Source of the DNA: Paraspadella gotoi
Taxonomy: Eukaryota > Chaetognatha
Direction: 5' to 3'
Length of the DNA: 64,000 nt
Assembly (NCBI GenBank): GCA_051294375.1
Contig: CM119268.1
Location: forward strand, 14,085,037-14,149,036
Made by a program: the position numbers and the translations under genes. A model generated the notes under the pieces. The model was not told the origin of the DNA and did not search any database. It saw only the letters and a list, made by a program, of their open reading frames with translations. Below, one piece after another: positions 1 to 11,750 of this stretch. How positions within the stretch are numbered: the stretch's first letter is position 1; each line of letters begins with the position of its first letter.

Positions 1-3
1 GTC

Positions 4-3000
4 ATGACTACGAAAATGTTTTCCGGTCCGCCTTACATCGCCTATTGCCTCACCGTGCTCATGCTCTGTAATCTGATGCTGCAAGTGAATCGTTTCGTGC
101 TTGCCATTGTCGCCAAGCCCCTCGCGCAAGAGTTGCACTTTGGTGACAAAGTCTGCATGTTAAATGTTTCCCACGTTCACCTCGTCCCAAACAAATCCGG
201 GGAGTTGGGAGAAGAACTTTGCGGAAAGCGGAACGTAAGTTTTAGAAGTCCTCGTTGTTTAAGTTGAACATGTAGCGACGGGGTTGGTACTTTTTCGTAG
301 TCGCGAGAAAAGCCGGTTACACCCTCTCGCTCTCTTTCTCTCTCTCTCTCGCTCTCTCTCTCATCTCAATTTTCCACAGCGTAAAAATATTCTGCTCATT
401 AAAATAAAATTAATATAAATTTGACATACAATTCCCAAACAGGAATCGACTTGTCAGACTCGCGATGGCCTCTGCGCCTACAACTATTTCGGCGGAGGCT
501 ACGATTACCAAATTCTCGTTGGCCCCGTCTACATCCTCGTCTTTACTTTTGGCGGAATCTTGTCGGGATTGATGGCAGACAGATTCGACCGACGATTCTT
601 ACTCGCCACCTTCCTGTCTCTTTGGTCGGCGGTGACGGTCTTGACGTCCATGGTCAACGAATACTGGCAGGTGTGTCTTGATAACAACGAAGGAAGTAGG
701 CGCCTACTACGCCTACTTCCTTCCTTGATAAAAAAAAAAGAATAAAAAGGCTCATTTTTATCGCTCTTTTTTTAAAAATCTGTATAAATTAAAATTTGCG
801 AACGTTTTCTATTTAATCAGCTCTTGGCTCTTCGCCTGGCGTTGGGGATCACTCAGTCGGGTTGCGCGCCCTTCGCCTCCTCGCTAATCGCTGATTGGGC
901 GCCTCCTTCATGGCGTGGCGCCGCCATGGCTTTTTTCGAGTTGGGCGTTTATACCGGATTTAGTCTGGCCTATGTTGTCGGCAACTTGGTCACTCACGCC
1001 AACTTTTTCGGGATGGGATGGCGTTGGGCTTTTGCCGTCGCCGGTGCTCCGGGTGAGTTTTTCATGCCTTAATTGTTCTCCGTCGCCGTTTACTCGAATA
1101 ACGAACTTTTTTCTAAATTTTTCTTCAGGTCTGATCCTTTCGTTGGTGATGTTGGCCACAGTGAGAGAACCAACGAGAGAAGGTTCTTTCCGACGAGACG
1201 CGAAAGAGATCGCTTCTCCGACTGTTACGGAGGAGACCGCACTCTCCCCTGTCACTAACGGTTAGTTATGATTTTGGACTTCGACTAACTAAAGCCTATT
1301 TCGCAATGGATCTGCTTTTTGCAGATTCCGACTCTATAATTCACTTTGTCGGTCCCACCCCAAAATCTTGTCGGTAAATAATTTTTATCATATCAGAACA
1401 TCGAATTACGATAAATTATGCAAAAAAAAAAATGTCCGTCCGTCTCTGTCTGAAGGTCCGTCCCAACTTTTCATTAAATTCCAATTACTCGTGATTGGAT
1501 GGAGGGATTGGAATAAAATTTTGTGTGTGGGTAGGAAAGTGTGTGATTGAGCTGGTAATAAAGTTTCGTTGGAATCGTGCGAGTGGAAATTAGTTTAAAT
1601 AGAAAAAACAAAAGTCATATTTACTGGAAGTATTTTTACTTATATTTACTCATAATTATTATATTGATTAAAAATTGGATAGATAAATTAAAATGAAATT
1701 TTGTGTGGGTAGAAAAGTATGTGATTTAGCTGGATATAATTTTTTGTGGAGTGGAAAAGTTTATATTAGAAAACCAAAAGACATATTTAAAAGTCAAACT
1801 TGGAATTAACGATTTAAGTACAATTCGTTAGGCTTAATATAAGGTTTAATACCATCGAATGAAGAAAATCAGTATTTTTAAAATTTTTGTGCATTACCCT
1901 ACCAAAAGGCACATTTATTTGAATTTTAAAAGTTTCCCTCTATCTCTCATTGATTGATTGACCAAATTATGCCAGTTGACCAAATTATGCCAGTTGATAA
2001 AATTATGCCAGTTGACCAAATTACAGAAGGCTTCGTATTATAAAATGAGGTGCCCGTTTTTTGTGACCAGAATCTGTTCCCACCAAACTACCCGATAGAA
2101 TTTCGTGAAATTTGACAGTCTTAATGAATAATGATGATATAAATTAAACTATCAAGGCAATTTTCAATATTTGTGCCATGATATGGGCCCCCGGAGGGGT
2201 CACCCATAGGGGCAAAAAATGATAAAAAACGTTTTTAAATTTTTAAAATTATTTTTGTTTTGAACAGTTGCACAGAAATTTACGTTTTTTTTTTTTGGCC
2301 CCCCAGGGGTCCAGTTCCAGGGCCCTGTATCTCTTGTCAGGGGTTAAATATCAAAATTTGCCTCAATATTTTCATTTGTATTCACTTAGGGATTGTTCAT
2401 ACCAAATTTCAATGAATTTGATCACATAGTTTTCTCGGAACATGTTCTGGTCACAAAAAAGAGGTACCTTATAATATGAAGCCTTCATTATGCCAGTTGA
2501 GCAAATTAAGCCAGTTGAGCAAATTATGCAAGTTGATCAAATTATGCAAATTGACCAAATTATGCAAAATTACCAAATTGGTATTGGCTCAGCTACTGGA
2601 AATGATTGATAGATCAATTGATTTATAGATTTTTTCATAGATTTATTAAGAAGTTTATGATTTGTTATGTTAAGATTTGTTATGATCTGTTAAGATCACA
2701 AATTGAAAGTCAGAAATTATTACCGTGATTAGCTTACTACCGCTTAATTATCGTAGGAAAATCCGACATTGTTTGCTCAAACTTGTTCATAATCCCTTTG
2801 TCTCAACTCAGCGCCCATGAATTCCAAGAAAAGAGAGGCGAACCGGACGGACTCCTTCGACGACTCCTTCGACGATTTTGACGACGACGTCGAATTCTCC
2901 GCCCGGCCTTCCTTGAGGGCGCAAGTGGCGCTTTTCTTCCGACCCGCCGTGTTGCTGCTCTTTCTCGCCAGCGCCATCAGGATGGGGGCCGGGCTTTGTT

Positions 3001-6000
3001 TTGCCTATAACAATCAGGTTGGTTCGATTCTATCTGGATTTTCTATACTATTCTGCCTTTTATTAAGAAAATCTATCACTGGGTCTCTTTACTCTCGGTT
3101 CGCTTGTAGCTGACAAAATTTGAGAAAGTCCAAACCATCTACCCGTTTCCGAATCTGTTGGTATGCTTCTACTTAAAATTACTCGATGCTGTGGCAGCAG
3201 TAAGCACCACGCTTTCACCTGGAAATGGTTACACTAGACGGACATACTAACATTCTAATTTCTATAACTAAAATTAAACGATTTATTAAATTAATGTAAA
3301 TACTAAATAGTATTGTTTTTTGCGGTTGTTGGTCAAATCAATTCCAGAGATTTTTACTCGGGGTTAATGCCATCTTTCCACAGTAGAGCGTAGTGAAAGT
3401 TACGTACAAAAATTCTAAAAGTCAATTATGAACAACATGCCTTCAGTGAACATTAATTTTTAAAAACAAATAATTTTGTATTATATATATATTATATTAT
3501 ATATATTTATATATTTATTTATAAAATCGAAAAATTTAAAAATAGTATGGCAGATTTGAATTCGTGGGTCAAAAGTTGATAAAAGAAATTATAAGTCATT
3601 TTTAAAAATTCTTTCATTAAGTGGGTTAAAAATTAAAAAAAACTATATTTAACATATAAAATTTTAATTTTCAGCTTGAAATATAGGTTTTTCTGATATT
3701 TGACCAACTTAATGAAAGAATTTTTAAAAAACAGTTATATTTCATTTTCATGACGAATCCAAATCTGTAAAAAATTTAAAAAAAAACTATTTTGAAATTT
3801 TAACATTTATAGGATTAGTACTATGTATAAATATGGCCTACTGCGTAAATTGTAAAATTTATAATAAAATTTTTTATACATGAATGTTCATTAGTATAAT
3901 GTTGTTCGTTTCTGACTTTTAGAATTTTAATTTAAGTTAAATTTAGAATTTTTACTATGCTTTATTCAACAGTATCTCTCTCCTCTGTAAAATTTGTTAC
4001 GAAAAAGTTTCTAAAGCCTTAAACGTGTTTTCCATGATTGGATAAAGCCGAAAGGATATTTCGGTTCTTTGCATTTCTAATGAACAAGTTTGAGCAAACA
4101 ATGTCGTATCTGCCTACAATAATTAAGCGGTAATAAGCTAATCAGATGATAAATCACGATAATTCTTTCAATTTGTGATCCTAACTGATCATATCATAGA
4201 GTACCATACCAAACCGGTGGCTGCACCAATACATGTTAATCGCTTACAACGGATTAAACTGAACAGTTACTATAGCAGAAATAATTACAAATAAAGTACA
4301 AATATTTTTTTAACTATAATTTTTTTTCAACACGCATCATTTTTTCAACTTGCATCATTTTTTTCAAATAGTATCAGTTTTTCACTTTAATTAATTAAAA
4401 CATTTATGAGTAAGCATAAATAATAAAAATTCTAGTCAACTTGACTTCGGTTTTTTCTGTGCCAACCCATTTTCACTCCTCGATTCCATTGAAACTTTAT
4501 ATCCTACTCAATAACACACTTTCCTACCCACACACAATTTCTATCTATTTTTATCCATCCAAATATGATTAAAAGGAGTAATTAACTAATTATGCAAGCG
4601 AAATCGCGAAGGAAATTTGAAAACATTGACCAAAAGAAAATTCTACTTTAAAAAGGAAAAGTTAAGAGAATGATTTTATAAAGAAAAGTCAAAATATACT
4701 TAAAAATAAAATAAAAAATTGCCTATGCCATGCTATGGTTGAGTAGGAGAATGGATCTCTTTGTTTAACCTGTTTTAGAAATTTTTTTTATAATTCAGTA
4801 TGCTTATCTAAAATCTAAAAGGAGATTTGTATCCGAATCCAAAGAAGCGGAAGTTTCGATGTAAATTTTTTTTTCATTTGTACTTGTTTATCAGCCGAAT
4901 CAGTTGAAATATGACATCACGGAATGTTATAAATAAAATAACTCGCTTTTCAGTGTTTGCGTCAGAGATAGGAACTGGTGAATTAAAATACATAAAGTAG
5001 CTCAGTTCGGTTTCAAAAGGTGCTTTAATCTATAACGAGATACGTATTTCTTTTTTTATGTTACAACTTAATAAACCCCTCTCATTTTTCAGATATACTT
5101 CCATCTCATTGGTCAGTCCTACACCGACATAGCGCATTGGATGTCTTGGGTTCCTGCTACTTCGGGATCGCTTGGTTGCATTCTTGGAGGTATTATCTCC
5201 GATAGACTGGTTCCGAAAATCGGCGTCGTCGGAAGGATCTTGGTTATCATCTTCTCTCTCGTCATTGCCACACCTTTTGCAGGTTTTTTTTTATATTGGG
5301 CTTTAAAAATATACAATGTATATGTAGACCTAAGATTTTTAACTATAGTTTTCATTTCATTTTTTTACCAGTCGGGGTGTTCTTCCTTCCGGTTCCATAC
5401 TGCTATCTTTCCTTAATCGGCAACTACATGGTTGGTGAGATGTGGATCGGTGTCTGCCTTTCCGCCGTTATTGACGTGTTTCCCTCTCGCCTTCGCGGCG
5501 TCGCCGTCGCTGTTTATATCTTCGTCGTTCTCAACGTCGGCGGAAATATGGAATTGGTCATCCCGCCGTTGCGAGCTCACTTCCGGGACTCGTGGGGCAT
5601 GAACGAGGCGGAGGCGCTTAAAATGGCGCTGACCATAACCTATCCTGGCATGTTTGTGGCGGCGGCGCTGGTGTTCATAGCGGCGCTAATCCTGTTTCGA
5701 TGCACGGATCAAGCGTCGTATCCCGAGTGGAAGGAAAGGTGAGAGGCAACTTCCTTTGACAGTTTCCCCCGCCATCTTCCGTATATTGTAGGAACCGCTT
5801 CTTTTTTTAGATTTTGGTATAGCAAACCTCGCATCAGCAACCCCATGGGTGGCAGTCGGCTTCTTGGTGTAGACCCTGACGGGCGCCGTGTGTTGACAAC
5901 TTCCGACTTGGCCGAGGTTCCTGTCGTCGATTTAGACAGACAGACGGACAATGTGGACGGAACGATGGAAAGAAGGCGCTCGTCAAAAAGACTCGGCGAA

Positions 6001-7452
6001 TATGCGGAAATCAACGCCGAAGAGCTGGATCCGTCTCCTTTTGCGTCTAAGAGAGATTCCGTGCGAGATCTTCGAAGGTAATTTTTTGGAGACTGTTTCT
6101 ATTTGATTTAGTACATTCATCTTTTCTGTCACCCTTCAGATCTTCATCTTCGCCACGCAGACCGTCGTCTCTCGCTCGAAAGGACTCGGTTTACGCCGAC
6201 ATCGATTTTTCTAAGATGGACGCCGAAAACGACGCGGGCTTCAGCGAGCGACCCTATTTCCGGCGGCCTTCCACGCGCTTGGGATCTACGTCAACAATGC
6301 CGCGGGGAACGTCTCTTTCTGGCGGCGCGACTCTGCCACGTTCTGTCCACTACGCTCGAGTTGTGTCTCAAACCGACGAAGCGGACTTCGAAGGCGAAGA
6401 CGTGATTCTCGTTCCGCCGGCCTCAGCCACTCCTTCGGCGAGCGAGGCAGAAGGTTTTAATTTCGACGTCAAGCGTCAGTCCTCCAAGTAATTGTGCATT
6501 TTCTAAACAATAAAAAAGGCTGTGATTAAATGTATCTGTTGAACACTTTCTATAATAAGTAGAAAACATTGTTGGGGGAAATTGGAACACACCCCTTATA
6601 CTCTTTCTAACTGCAATATCCTGAAAATTTTTTTTTCTCATCAGGCCTCCATTGGACAATGAAGATTACTACCTTCAGCCAGTGCCTTCCATGGAATCCC
6701 TGGACCCTCTTCCCGTCGTTCCTCCCAAACCGCGTAATTCGGCCTTCCGATCTCTTGACAGACGCAAGATTCCGCGACCTATAGGTCCCCCACCTCCGCC
6801 CATGCCTCCCGAAACATCGTGTCTTCCACTGCCTGAGTCTACAACGACTCCCTCGGCGCCGGCGCCTCCTCTGCCGCCGGTTGGTGACAATCGACGTAAG
6901 AAGTCAACTTCGGACGCCTCCCAGTCTCTGAGACGAATACCGAGCAACTCCTCGGGCCCTCCGCTCTTGGGGCGGCCCTCGTCCATCCATTCCAACAAGT
7001 CCAATTCCAGCGATACGAACAATGGTAACAAACACGTCGCTCCCGCGGTGTCTATTCGCCCGCAAATCGCGCCTCTTCCGAAACCTATCTCCGTGACTTC
7101 GCGTCCACGCAGCGTTGACATGCTCGAGTCTTTAGATCGCGCCCCCAAAACGCCACCGACCCCTGATCTGAGCTTCGCATACCTTCTTCCGAACATTGTG
7201 GCCTCTCCGCCGCAAACCTCGCCTCCGCGGCCTCTATCAGTCGAAATGTCGCCTTTGAATCGGAATATTTCTTTTGACACTTTTCCCTCCACCGGATTTT
7301 CGACGTTTCGAAGAAACAGTGAGCAACGAAATCAACAATCAGACAATCACTACGACAACAACGCCAATCAAGCCTTCGGTGGGGGTGGCACTATGAATCG
7401 AAGAAAGAACATTGGGCCTTTACAAGCACCCCCATCGATTCCTCGTATCTAA
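4..7452 (+). CDS. Spinster-like major facilitator (MFS) transporter with long disordered C-terminal tail
   Basis: Multi-pass membrane transporter. Ten exons join in phase: 4-234, 443-670, 821-1052, 1129-1260, 2812-3017, 5093-5282, 5372-5738, 5811-6077, 6140-6487, 6645-7452 (3009 nt, 1002 aa). The MFS motif A region (GGILSGLMADRFDRR) is in exon 2, its C-half counterpart (GCILGGIISDR) in exon 6, and WRWAF...VREP spans exons 3-4, the layout I know from spinster/SLC63 proteins. Exon 5 codes for an acidic cytoplasmic loop (SFDDSFDDFDDD). From exon 7's end onward roughly 500 residues are Ser/Pro/Arg-rich with polyproline runs (GPPPPPMPPE), far longer than a usual spinster tail. Substrate is not readable; spinsters carry lysophospholipids or sphingosine phosphate. 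The ATG at 4 is the first usable start, but the window edge is 3 nt away, so upstream coding exons cannot be excluded. Confidence 0.85.
1959..2580 (+). repeat. Tandem 18-mer array, split by an insertion
   Basis: Imperfect copies of GCCAGTTGACCAAATTAT lie at 1959-2025 and again at 2487-2580, where they decay to GCAAATTGACCAAATTAT. The two halves flank the inverted-repeat element 2026-2486, so the array was probably continuous before the insertion. Confidence 0.7.
2026..2486. mobile_element. Small nested inverted-repeat element (MITE-like), about 460 bp
   Basis: The left end GAAGGCTTCGTATTATAAAA matches the reverse complement of the right end (2467-2486, TATAATATGAAGCCTTC). The match continues inward through TTTTTTGTGACCAGAA versus TTCTGGTCACAAAAAA and beyond, about 85 bp per arm. 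GC-rich inner blocks (GGGCCCCCGGAGGGG near 2187 and GGCCCCCCAGGGG near 2299) are also roughly inverted. No coding capacity is seen. It interrupts the 18-mer tandem array. Confidence 0.65.
3400..3935. repeat. Large imperfect palindrome (fold-back) in transporter intron 5
   Basis: Arms are centred near 3660. ATTCTTTCATTAAGTGGGTT (near 3608) pairs with AACTTAATGAAAGAAT (near 3707). ATTCTAAAAGTCA...GAACAACAT...GAACATT (3412-3455) pairs with AATGTTCATT...ATGTTGTTCG...TGACTTTTAGAATTT (3882-3930). AT-rich, no ORF. Probably a fold-back transposon remnant. Confidence 0.5.
4078..4560 (-). repeat. Dispersed intronic repeat, inverted partial copy (transporter intron 5)
   Basis: The reverse complement of 4078-4160 (ending GTTTGCTCAAACTTGTTCATT) matches the right end of copy 1 at 2720-2795. 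The reverse complement of 4485-4545 (TGTGTGTGGGTAGGAAAGTG) matches copy 1 near 1525. The copy is therefore in opposite orientation to the gene. The left-end GATTCCGACT block is not recognisable, so it is truncated or diverged. Confidence 0.6.
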
Positions 7453-9757
7453 GGTCTTCGTCTCACCGACGACCAAAAGCGTATTGTCAATCTCTACTTT
7501 ACTTCAGTTGTATTTTATCTCTCTCAGACATAGTATTTTCACAAAACGTTGTCTATTATACCCCAGGATTCGCGCGCGCTTTTTTCGCCTTACACTCACC
7601 GTATGATTTGTGACGGGATCAGTTTTCCATTTATATAAAAATCGACTCTTGTTGAAGATTGTTTTACTTTATACGTACGATGCGATTTTTAATTTGATAT
7701 ATAAGTCATGGATTTGGATATATTTTTAAATTTTTATGAAATGCCCTTTAATTTGATGTCGGTGTATTTAAACATTTTTCATTTTTATGAATAATAGGAT
7801 AAGTTGTTTTGATTCTTTAACTAATATATATATATATATTGAGATCTGTTTTGTTTGATTACCTTACTTTTAAAGTCTATACACTGAGTCGCAAAAAAAA
7901 GAAGATGCTTATTTCACACCGAAAAGACTATATTGGATGGATGAATTTCACTGAGATATAAAAACATAAAACAAAGCTTATTGAAAGATAAAGCGATTGG
8001 TCCAGGTCCCATTAAAATCGATCAAAGTTATAAAATTTCAAAGTCGATTGGTACAAAACATCTGACGTGAATATATTAATTTTAATCTAAAAGAGTTTAA
8101 TTTTTCCTTATTGTAATATATTTATATGAAATTAGCTGAACAAATTCAGCATCAAATATCTGTAAGGATAAGTGTCAACCATTTTAAACCAAAATCAAAT
8201 TAAAATAAGTAGGGAAATTATATAGAAAAACAATCTTTTAAAAATAAAGAAAAAGCAGTTGAGTGATAACTTACCAAAGGTTAATTTCAAAGATTTTTTT
8301 TCCTTATGGCATCTCGTGTTAAAGCAGACTAATATAAACTCTTACGATTATATTAAATTTTTTTTTTTTTAATTTTTATCATGAAATTGTTTTGATTTTG
8401 AAATAATTTTTAAAAAAATTATTTTCAATTTTTATTATTAAAATGTTATATTTGGCAACAATTTAAAAATATTTTATATAAAAGTTATACAAATTTATTG
8501 CCAACCCTTTTATATGTTTAATTCCATTATGATTTTGTAAATATTGTAAATATCAGTCAGAAAAAGAAGTTTCATCAATACTAACCTTTGGAAATCACTT
8601 TTTCCTAATTTTATTTTGAGACTCTGACTTTAAAGTCTTGCTATATTCTACCGATTGAACCGATTCAAATTTTTCTTGCACCAATCGACAGCTCTTTAAA
8701 AGCGCTCTACTTTTCATATATATATTTTTAAAATTAAAAAAGAAATAGTGGTGTTTTTAAAGCTACCTCGTGTCTTCTTTTTTTTGTGCCGCAGTGTATA
8801 ATACTTTTACTTCAGCCTTAGGTAAGAAAGCTAATTGGTCCTCTTACACTTACACGTAAGAAAAATACTTCAAATTTGATGCCATTTCGTGAAATACAAT
8901 TAATGAAACCGCATTTTATTCGTATCTACATTTTGTGATTAATATTCTTTGTGTAGCCAGCTATAAAAAGTATAATGTTGTAACCAAAGTTAACAAACTT
9001 AAAGTTAAACTGGCCTCTTCACTTTGCATAGATAATTTATGGTGTTTTTATTTTGTTTCTGATTTGTTAGTCCAGCACATGAAGGTATTAGGAAAATATA
9101 TTTTTTTACAAATAAATAAATTTTTGTTTTGAGATAGATGTGAATATAGAATTCCATCAGAATATGAATTTAGGGAAAATACTACATAGTTATTTTTAAC
9201 ACTTTTGATATTAATAATACACACTTATATACACTAATTATTTTGCTTGTTTCAGAGTTATTGTAAAAATTTTATTTAAAAATTTTTTTTATTTTATTTT
9301 CTCATTTTATTTTCTCATTTTATTTTAGTTTATTCTATTTCTTATTCTATATCTTGATCAAAGCATTTTCATCATATATCATAACAAAAATAATATTTTG
9401 ATTTATAAAATAATTTTATAAGTATCAAAATATTATTAGTGCTTCAGTAATACTTCAGTTTAAGACTTTGAAAGTGATTAACATTTATTGGCGCAGCCAC
9501 TGGTGATTATGGTAGGAGATTTAGTTGTCGATAAGGAATTGAATTGGTCTTTACAACAATGTCACTAATTACTATTGATTACGTTTAATATTGTGTAATC
9601 GTCTGTTTTTTAAACTAATAGCTAAAATTAAAGCTAATATGTTGAATGTAAAGTAAAAAATATTTCCTTTCAAGCATTAACTTTTTTTTGAAGGCGTTTC
9701 CGTTTTTGTAAAGCGTAAATAAAGAAGCGTAATACTAATAAAGAAGATATTCCCCGA
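7453..9757. other. Intergenic, AT-rich
   Basis: Spacer between the transporter stop and the carrier gene. Apart from the element at 7880-8798 it holds the transporter 3' UTR (no clear AATAAA), a short TTTTATTTTCTCA tandem near 9290-9330, and AT-rich filler. The 65-codon ORF near 8935-9132 has no exon-like composition. Confidence 0.6.
7880..8798. mobile_element. Non-autonomous mariner/Tc1-like element, about 920 bp
   Basis: The left end TACACTGAGTCGCAAAAAAA and the reverse complement of the right end (TACACTGCGGCACAAAAAAA) are terminal inverted repeats, both followed by AGAAGA. Each outer end abuts a TA dinucleotide (7878-7879 and 8799-8800), the usual Tc1/mariner target duplication. Subterminal inverted blocks include CCAAAGGTTA. 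No ORF long enough for a transposase. Confidence 0.65.
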
Positions 9758-10301
9758 GTGTCATTTTGTTTCGGTTGTCCTCTCGAGTCGCAGTCTCCTC
9801 CTCCGCCTGGCGGATCCCTCCTTCAAACTCCCTTCATCCGTTTTTTAAAACTCAACCATGGCCGCCGCTGCACGCGCTCTCTTCGCGGGAACGCACTCAT
9901 CGGACCCCCAGGCGCGTTCGGACGAAACCCGCGTTTCGACACGAACTTCTCCACTTGACGCGACCGCGGTTTTTTACGTTTGTTGACGGAGCCGACAGTT
10001 TTCGGTTCGTCCGAAGCTCGATCTCCTATCAAATAAACAAAGAAAAATTCGACGTATTTGCTTCTCTCACTGTTTTTCTTTTTTTCACCCGTTCATCCAC
10101 AGGTGGTTGGCACCGAAGAGGCAGGCGTGAGGACGTCAATATCGCGAAGCCTTCGTTAATAAGAAAACGGAGTCGCTGGGTTCCGCCGGGTCGCGTCCTG
10201 GGAAACGGTTCGAGAACATTCGCACCTCTTGGCTTCCACTTTCGAATTGACCACGCTGGTTTGTTTTTTTCGCTCTAATCTCGGAATCGTTTAAAAAGCG
10301 C
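9758..10301 (+). promoter_or_regulatory. Probable promoter/5' leader of the carrier gene
   Basis: Base composition rises sharply here from AT-rich to GC-rich directly before the carrier start. It contains a short upstream ORF with a good Kozak context (ACCATGG at 9856-9862) ending in TGA near 9985, and a pyrimidine tract near 10075 that could be a 5' UTR splice acceptor. No recognisable protein is encoded. Confidence 0.35.
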
Positions 10302-11750
10302 ATGGCCGCCGACTATCCATCCGCGACTTGCGAAACCTTTGTCATCGCGCCACCGCGAAGTCGACATCCTCTCTCGATGCCGTCAAACTCCGACTCCTCA
10401 AAAGGCTTTAACGTCGCGGTGTCAGCGACGCTTCCGCCAATGACGTCCATGCCTAATCGTCTCTCTTCGGGAAAGCCGGTTCAGCCGACGGCGTCGCCGA
10501 GTCAGTCCTCGCAGCCTCTGCTCAAGGCCTCCATCGGGCCCTTACAGCAGATGGTGTCGTCGTGTTCGGGGGCCTTGGTCACGTCGACGCTGATGACGCC
10601 CTTCGACGTGGTCAAGATCCGCGTCCAAGCCTCCGCTGCTTCTGAGACCAAGTGCCCTCGTTGCGCCGTCTATTTCAACGGCCTCATGGATCACGTGTGT
10701 CCGCCTAACTGCAAACCCTTGGCCCCACCTCCGTGGTACAAACTCAACGGAGCGTCCGGGGCTCCGGGCGCTTTTCGTTCCTTGACGAGGATCGTGCAAC
10801 ACGAGGGTCCGTTGGTATTGTGGAGCGGACTGCCGCCCACGCTGCTGATGGCCGTGCCCTCCACTGTCATCTACTTCACCGCCTACGATAACCTGAAATC
10901 CCTTTTGGGTTTCGAGGCACCCCCGCCTGGGGTCTTCGATCGACGGATGCTCGTACCGTTTTTCTCCGGAGCCGGCGCCCGACTCGCCGCCGTCAGTGTC
11001 ATTTCGCCGCTAGGTAAGTTTTCATATAAAATAGTTTTTCTTCCACTTGCTCCAGCAGCTTGAGTAGTGTTGTTAATTATAAAGAGGATAAAATTAAAAC
11101 ATAAAAATGTTAGGGGTTAATTTCTCCTTTTGATTATATTAACTTATTTAGACGAAATTCAAAGTTGGCGTGAATCTAATCTAATCGATACCTCCCTTTT
11201 TTGTCCCACAGAACTCATCCGCACAAAAATGCAGTCGCAGAAACTAAGCTACACCCAAGTCGGGACCGCCGTCCGGGAGGCGGTCGCTCTTGGCGGTCTC
11301 CGTTCACTCTGGTCCGGATGGGTTCCCAGCGTTTTACGGGACGTTCCTTTTTCCGCTTTGTACTTTTGCGGCTACGAACTTTTCAAAATCCATTACACGT
11401 CGGCGCTGGCCGTCGATCTCTCCGCCGAGAACGACGCCGGCATCATGAAGGTCAACTTCCTCTCGGGCGCGTCCTCCGCCTTCTTTGCCACCGTGCTGAC
11501 GCAACCCTTCGACGTCCTCAAGACGCGCATCCAGATCAAGCTCGGTAACGCCGGTTTCGGTGCCGTCGCCACCGAGACCACTTGGCAGCGCGCGTCGGAA
11601 ATTGTACGTCGACAGGGCCTGGCCGGTCTCTACGCCGGACTCGTGCCCCGACTCGTCAAGATCATCCCCGCATGCGCGATAATGATAACGTCCTACGAGT
11701 ACTTCAAGGAGGTCTTCGCTGCTCGAAATGCTCGTCGAGGGCTGTCCTAA
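10302..11750 (+). CDS. Mitochondrial carrier, SLC25A39/SLC25A40 type (glutathione import)
   Basis: Inner-membrane carrier of six helices in three repeats. Two exons: 10302-11013 and 11212-11750, phase 1 join, 417 codons including stop. All three Px[DE]xx[KR] signatures are present: PFDVVKIR in repeat 1, PLELIRTK across the splice in repeat 2, PFDVLKTR in repeat 3. After helix 1 a matrix loop carries four cysteines (KCPRC...HVCPPNC) and GLMDH, typical of SLC25A39/40, where this loop is reported to bind an iron-sulfur cluster and set protein stability in response to glutathione. The N-terminal 70 residues are Ser/Pro-rich and could act as a presequence. The start ATG follows a stop-containing GC-rich leader. 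I cannot separate A39 from A40; invertebrates often have one. Confidence 0.9.

Larger units (their letters stand above)
1307..2795 (+). repeat. Dispersed intronic repeat, copy 1 (in transporter intron 4)
   Basis: Fills nearly all of intron 4 (1261-2811). Its left end (GCAGATTCCGACT, then CACTTTGTCGGTCC) is also found near 18070 and 26950. It continues with ATTATGCAAAAAAAA, TGTCCGTCCGTC and TGTGTGTGGGTAGGAAAG. Its right end (GTTTGCTCAAACTTGTTC) recurs near 19320, 27470 and, inverted, near 4090. No transposase or reverse transcriptase ORF is visible, so it is non-autonomous. The left end mimics a small exon with AG and GT flanks but is not in frame with the host gene. Confidence 0.7.

Noticed and set aside
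1324-1372. Cassette exon in the transporter ([11 protein letters not shown])
   Set aside because: 49 nt, so inclusion shifts the frame into exon 5; it is part of the repeat. RNA data could still show cryptic use.
6675-7292. 205-codon minus-strand ORF opposite the transporter tail
   Set aside because: Gly/Arg-rich mirror of the Pro/Ser-rich tail; no support.
9766-10278. 170-codon ORF upstream of the carrier
   Set aside because: Overlaps other open frames in a GC-rich leader, shows no domain, and the carrier's own ATG at 10302 is in a different position with normal length for the family.
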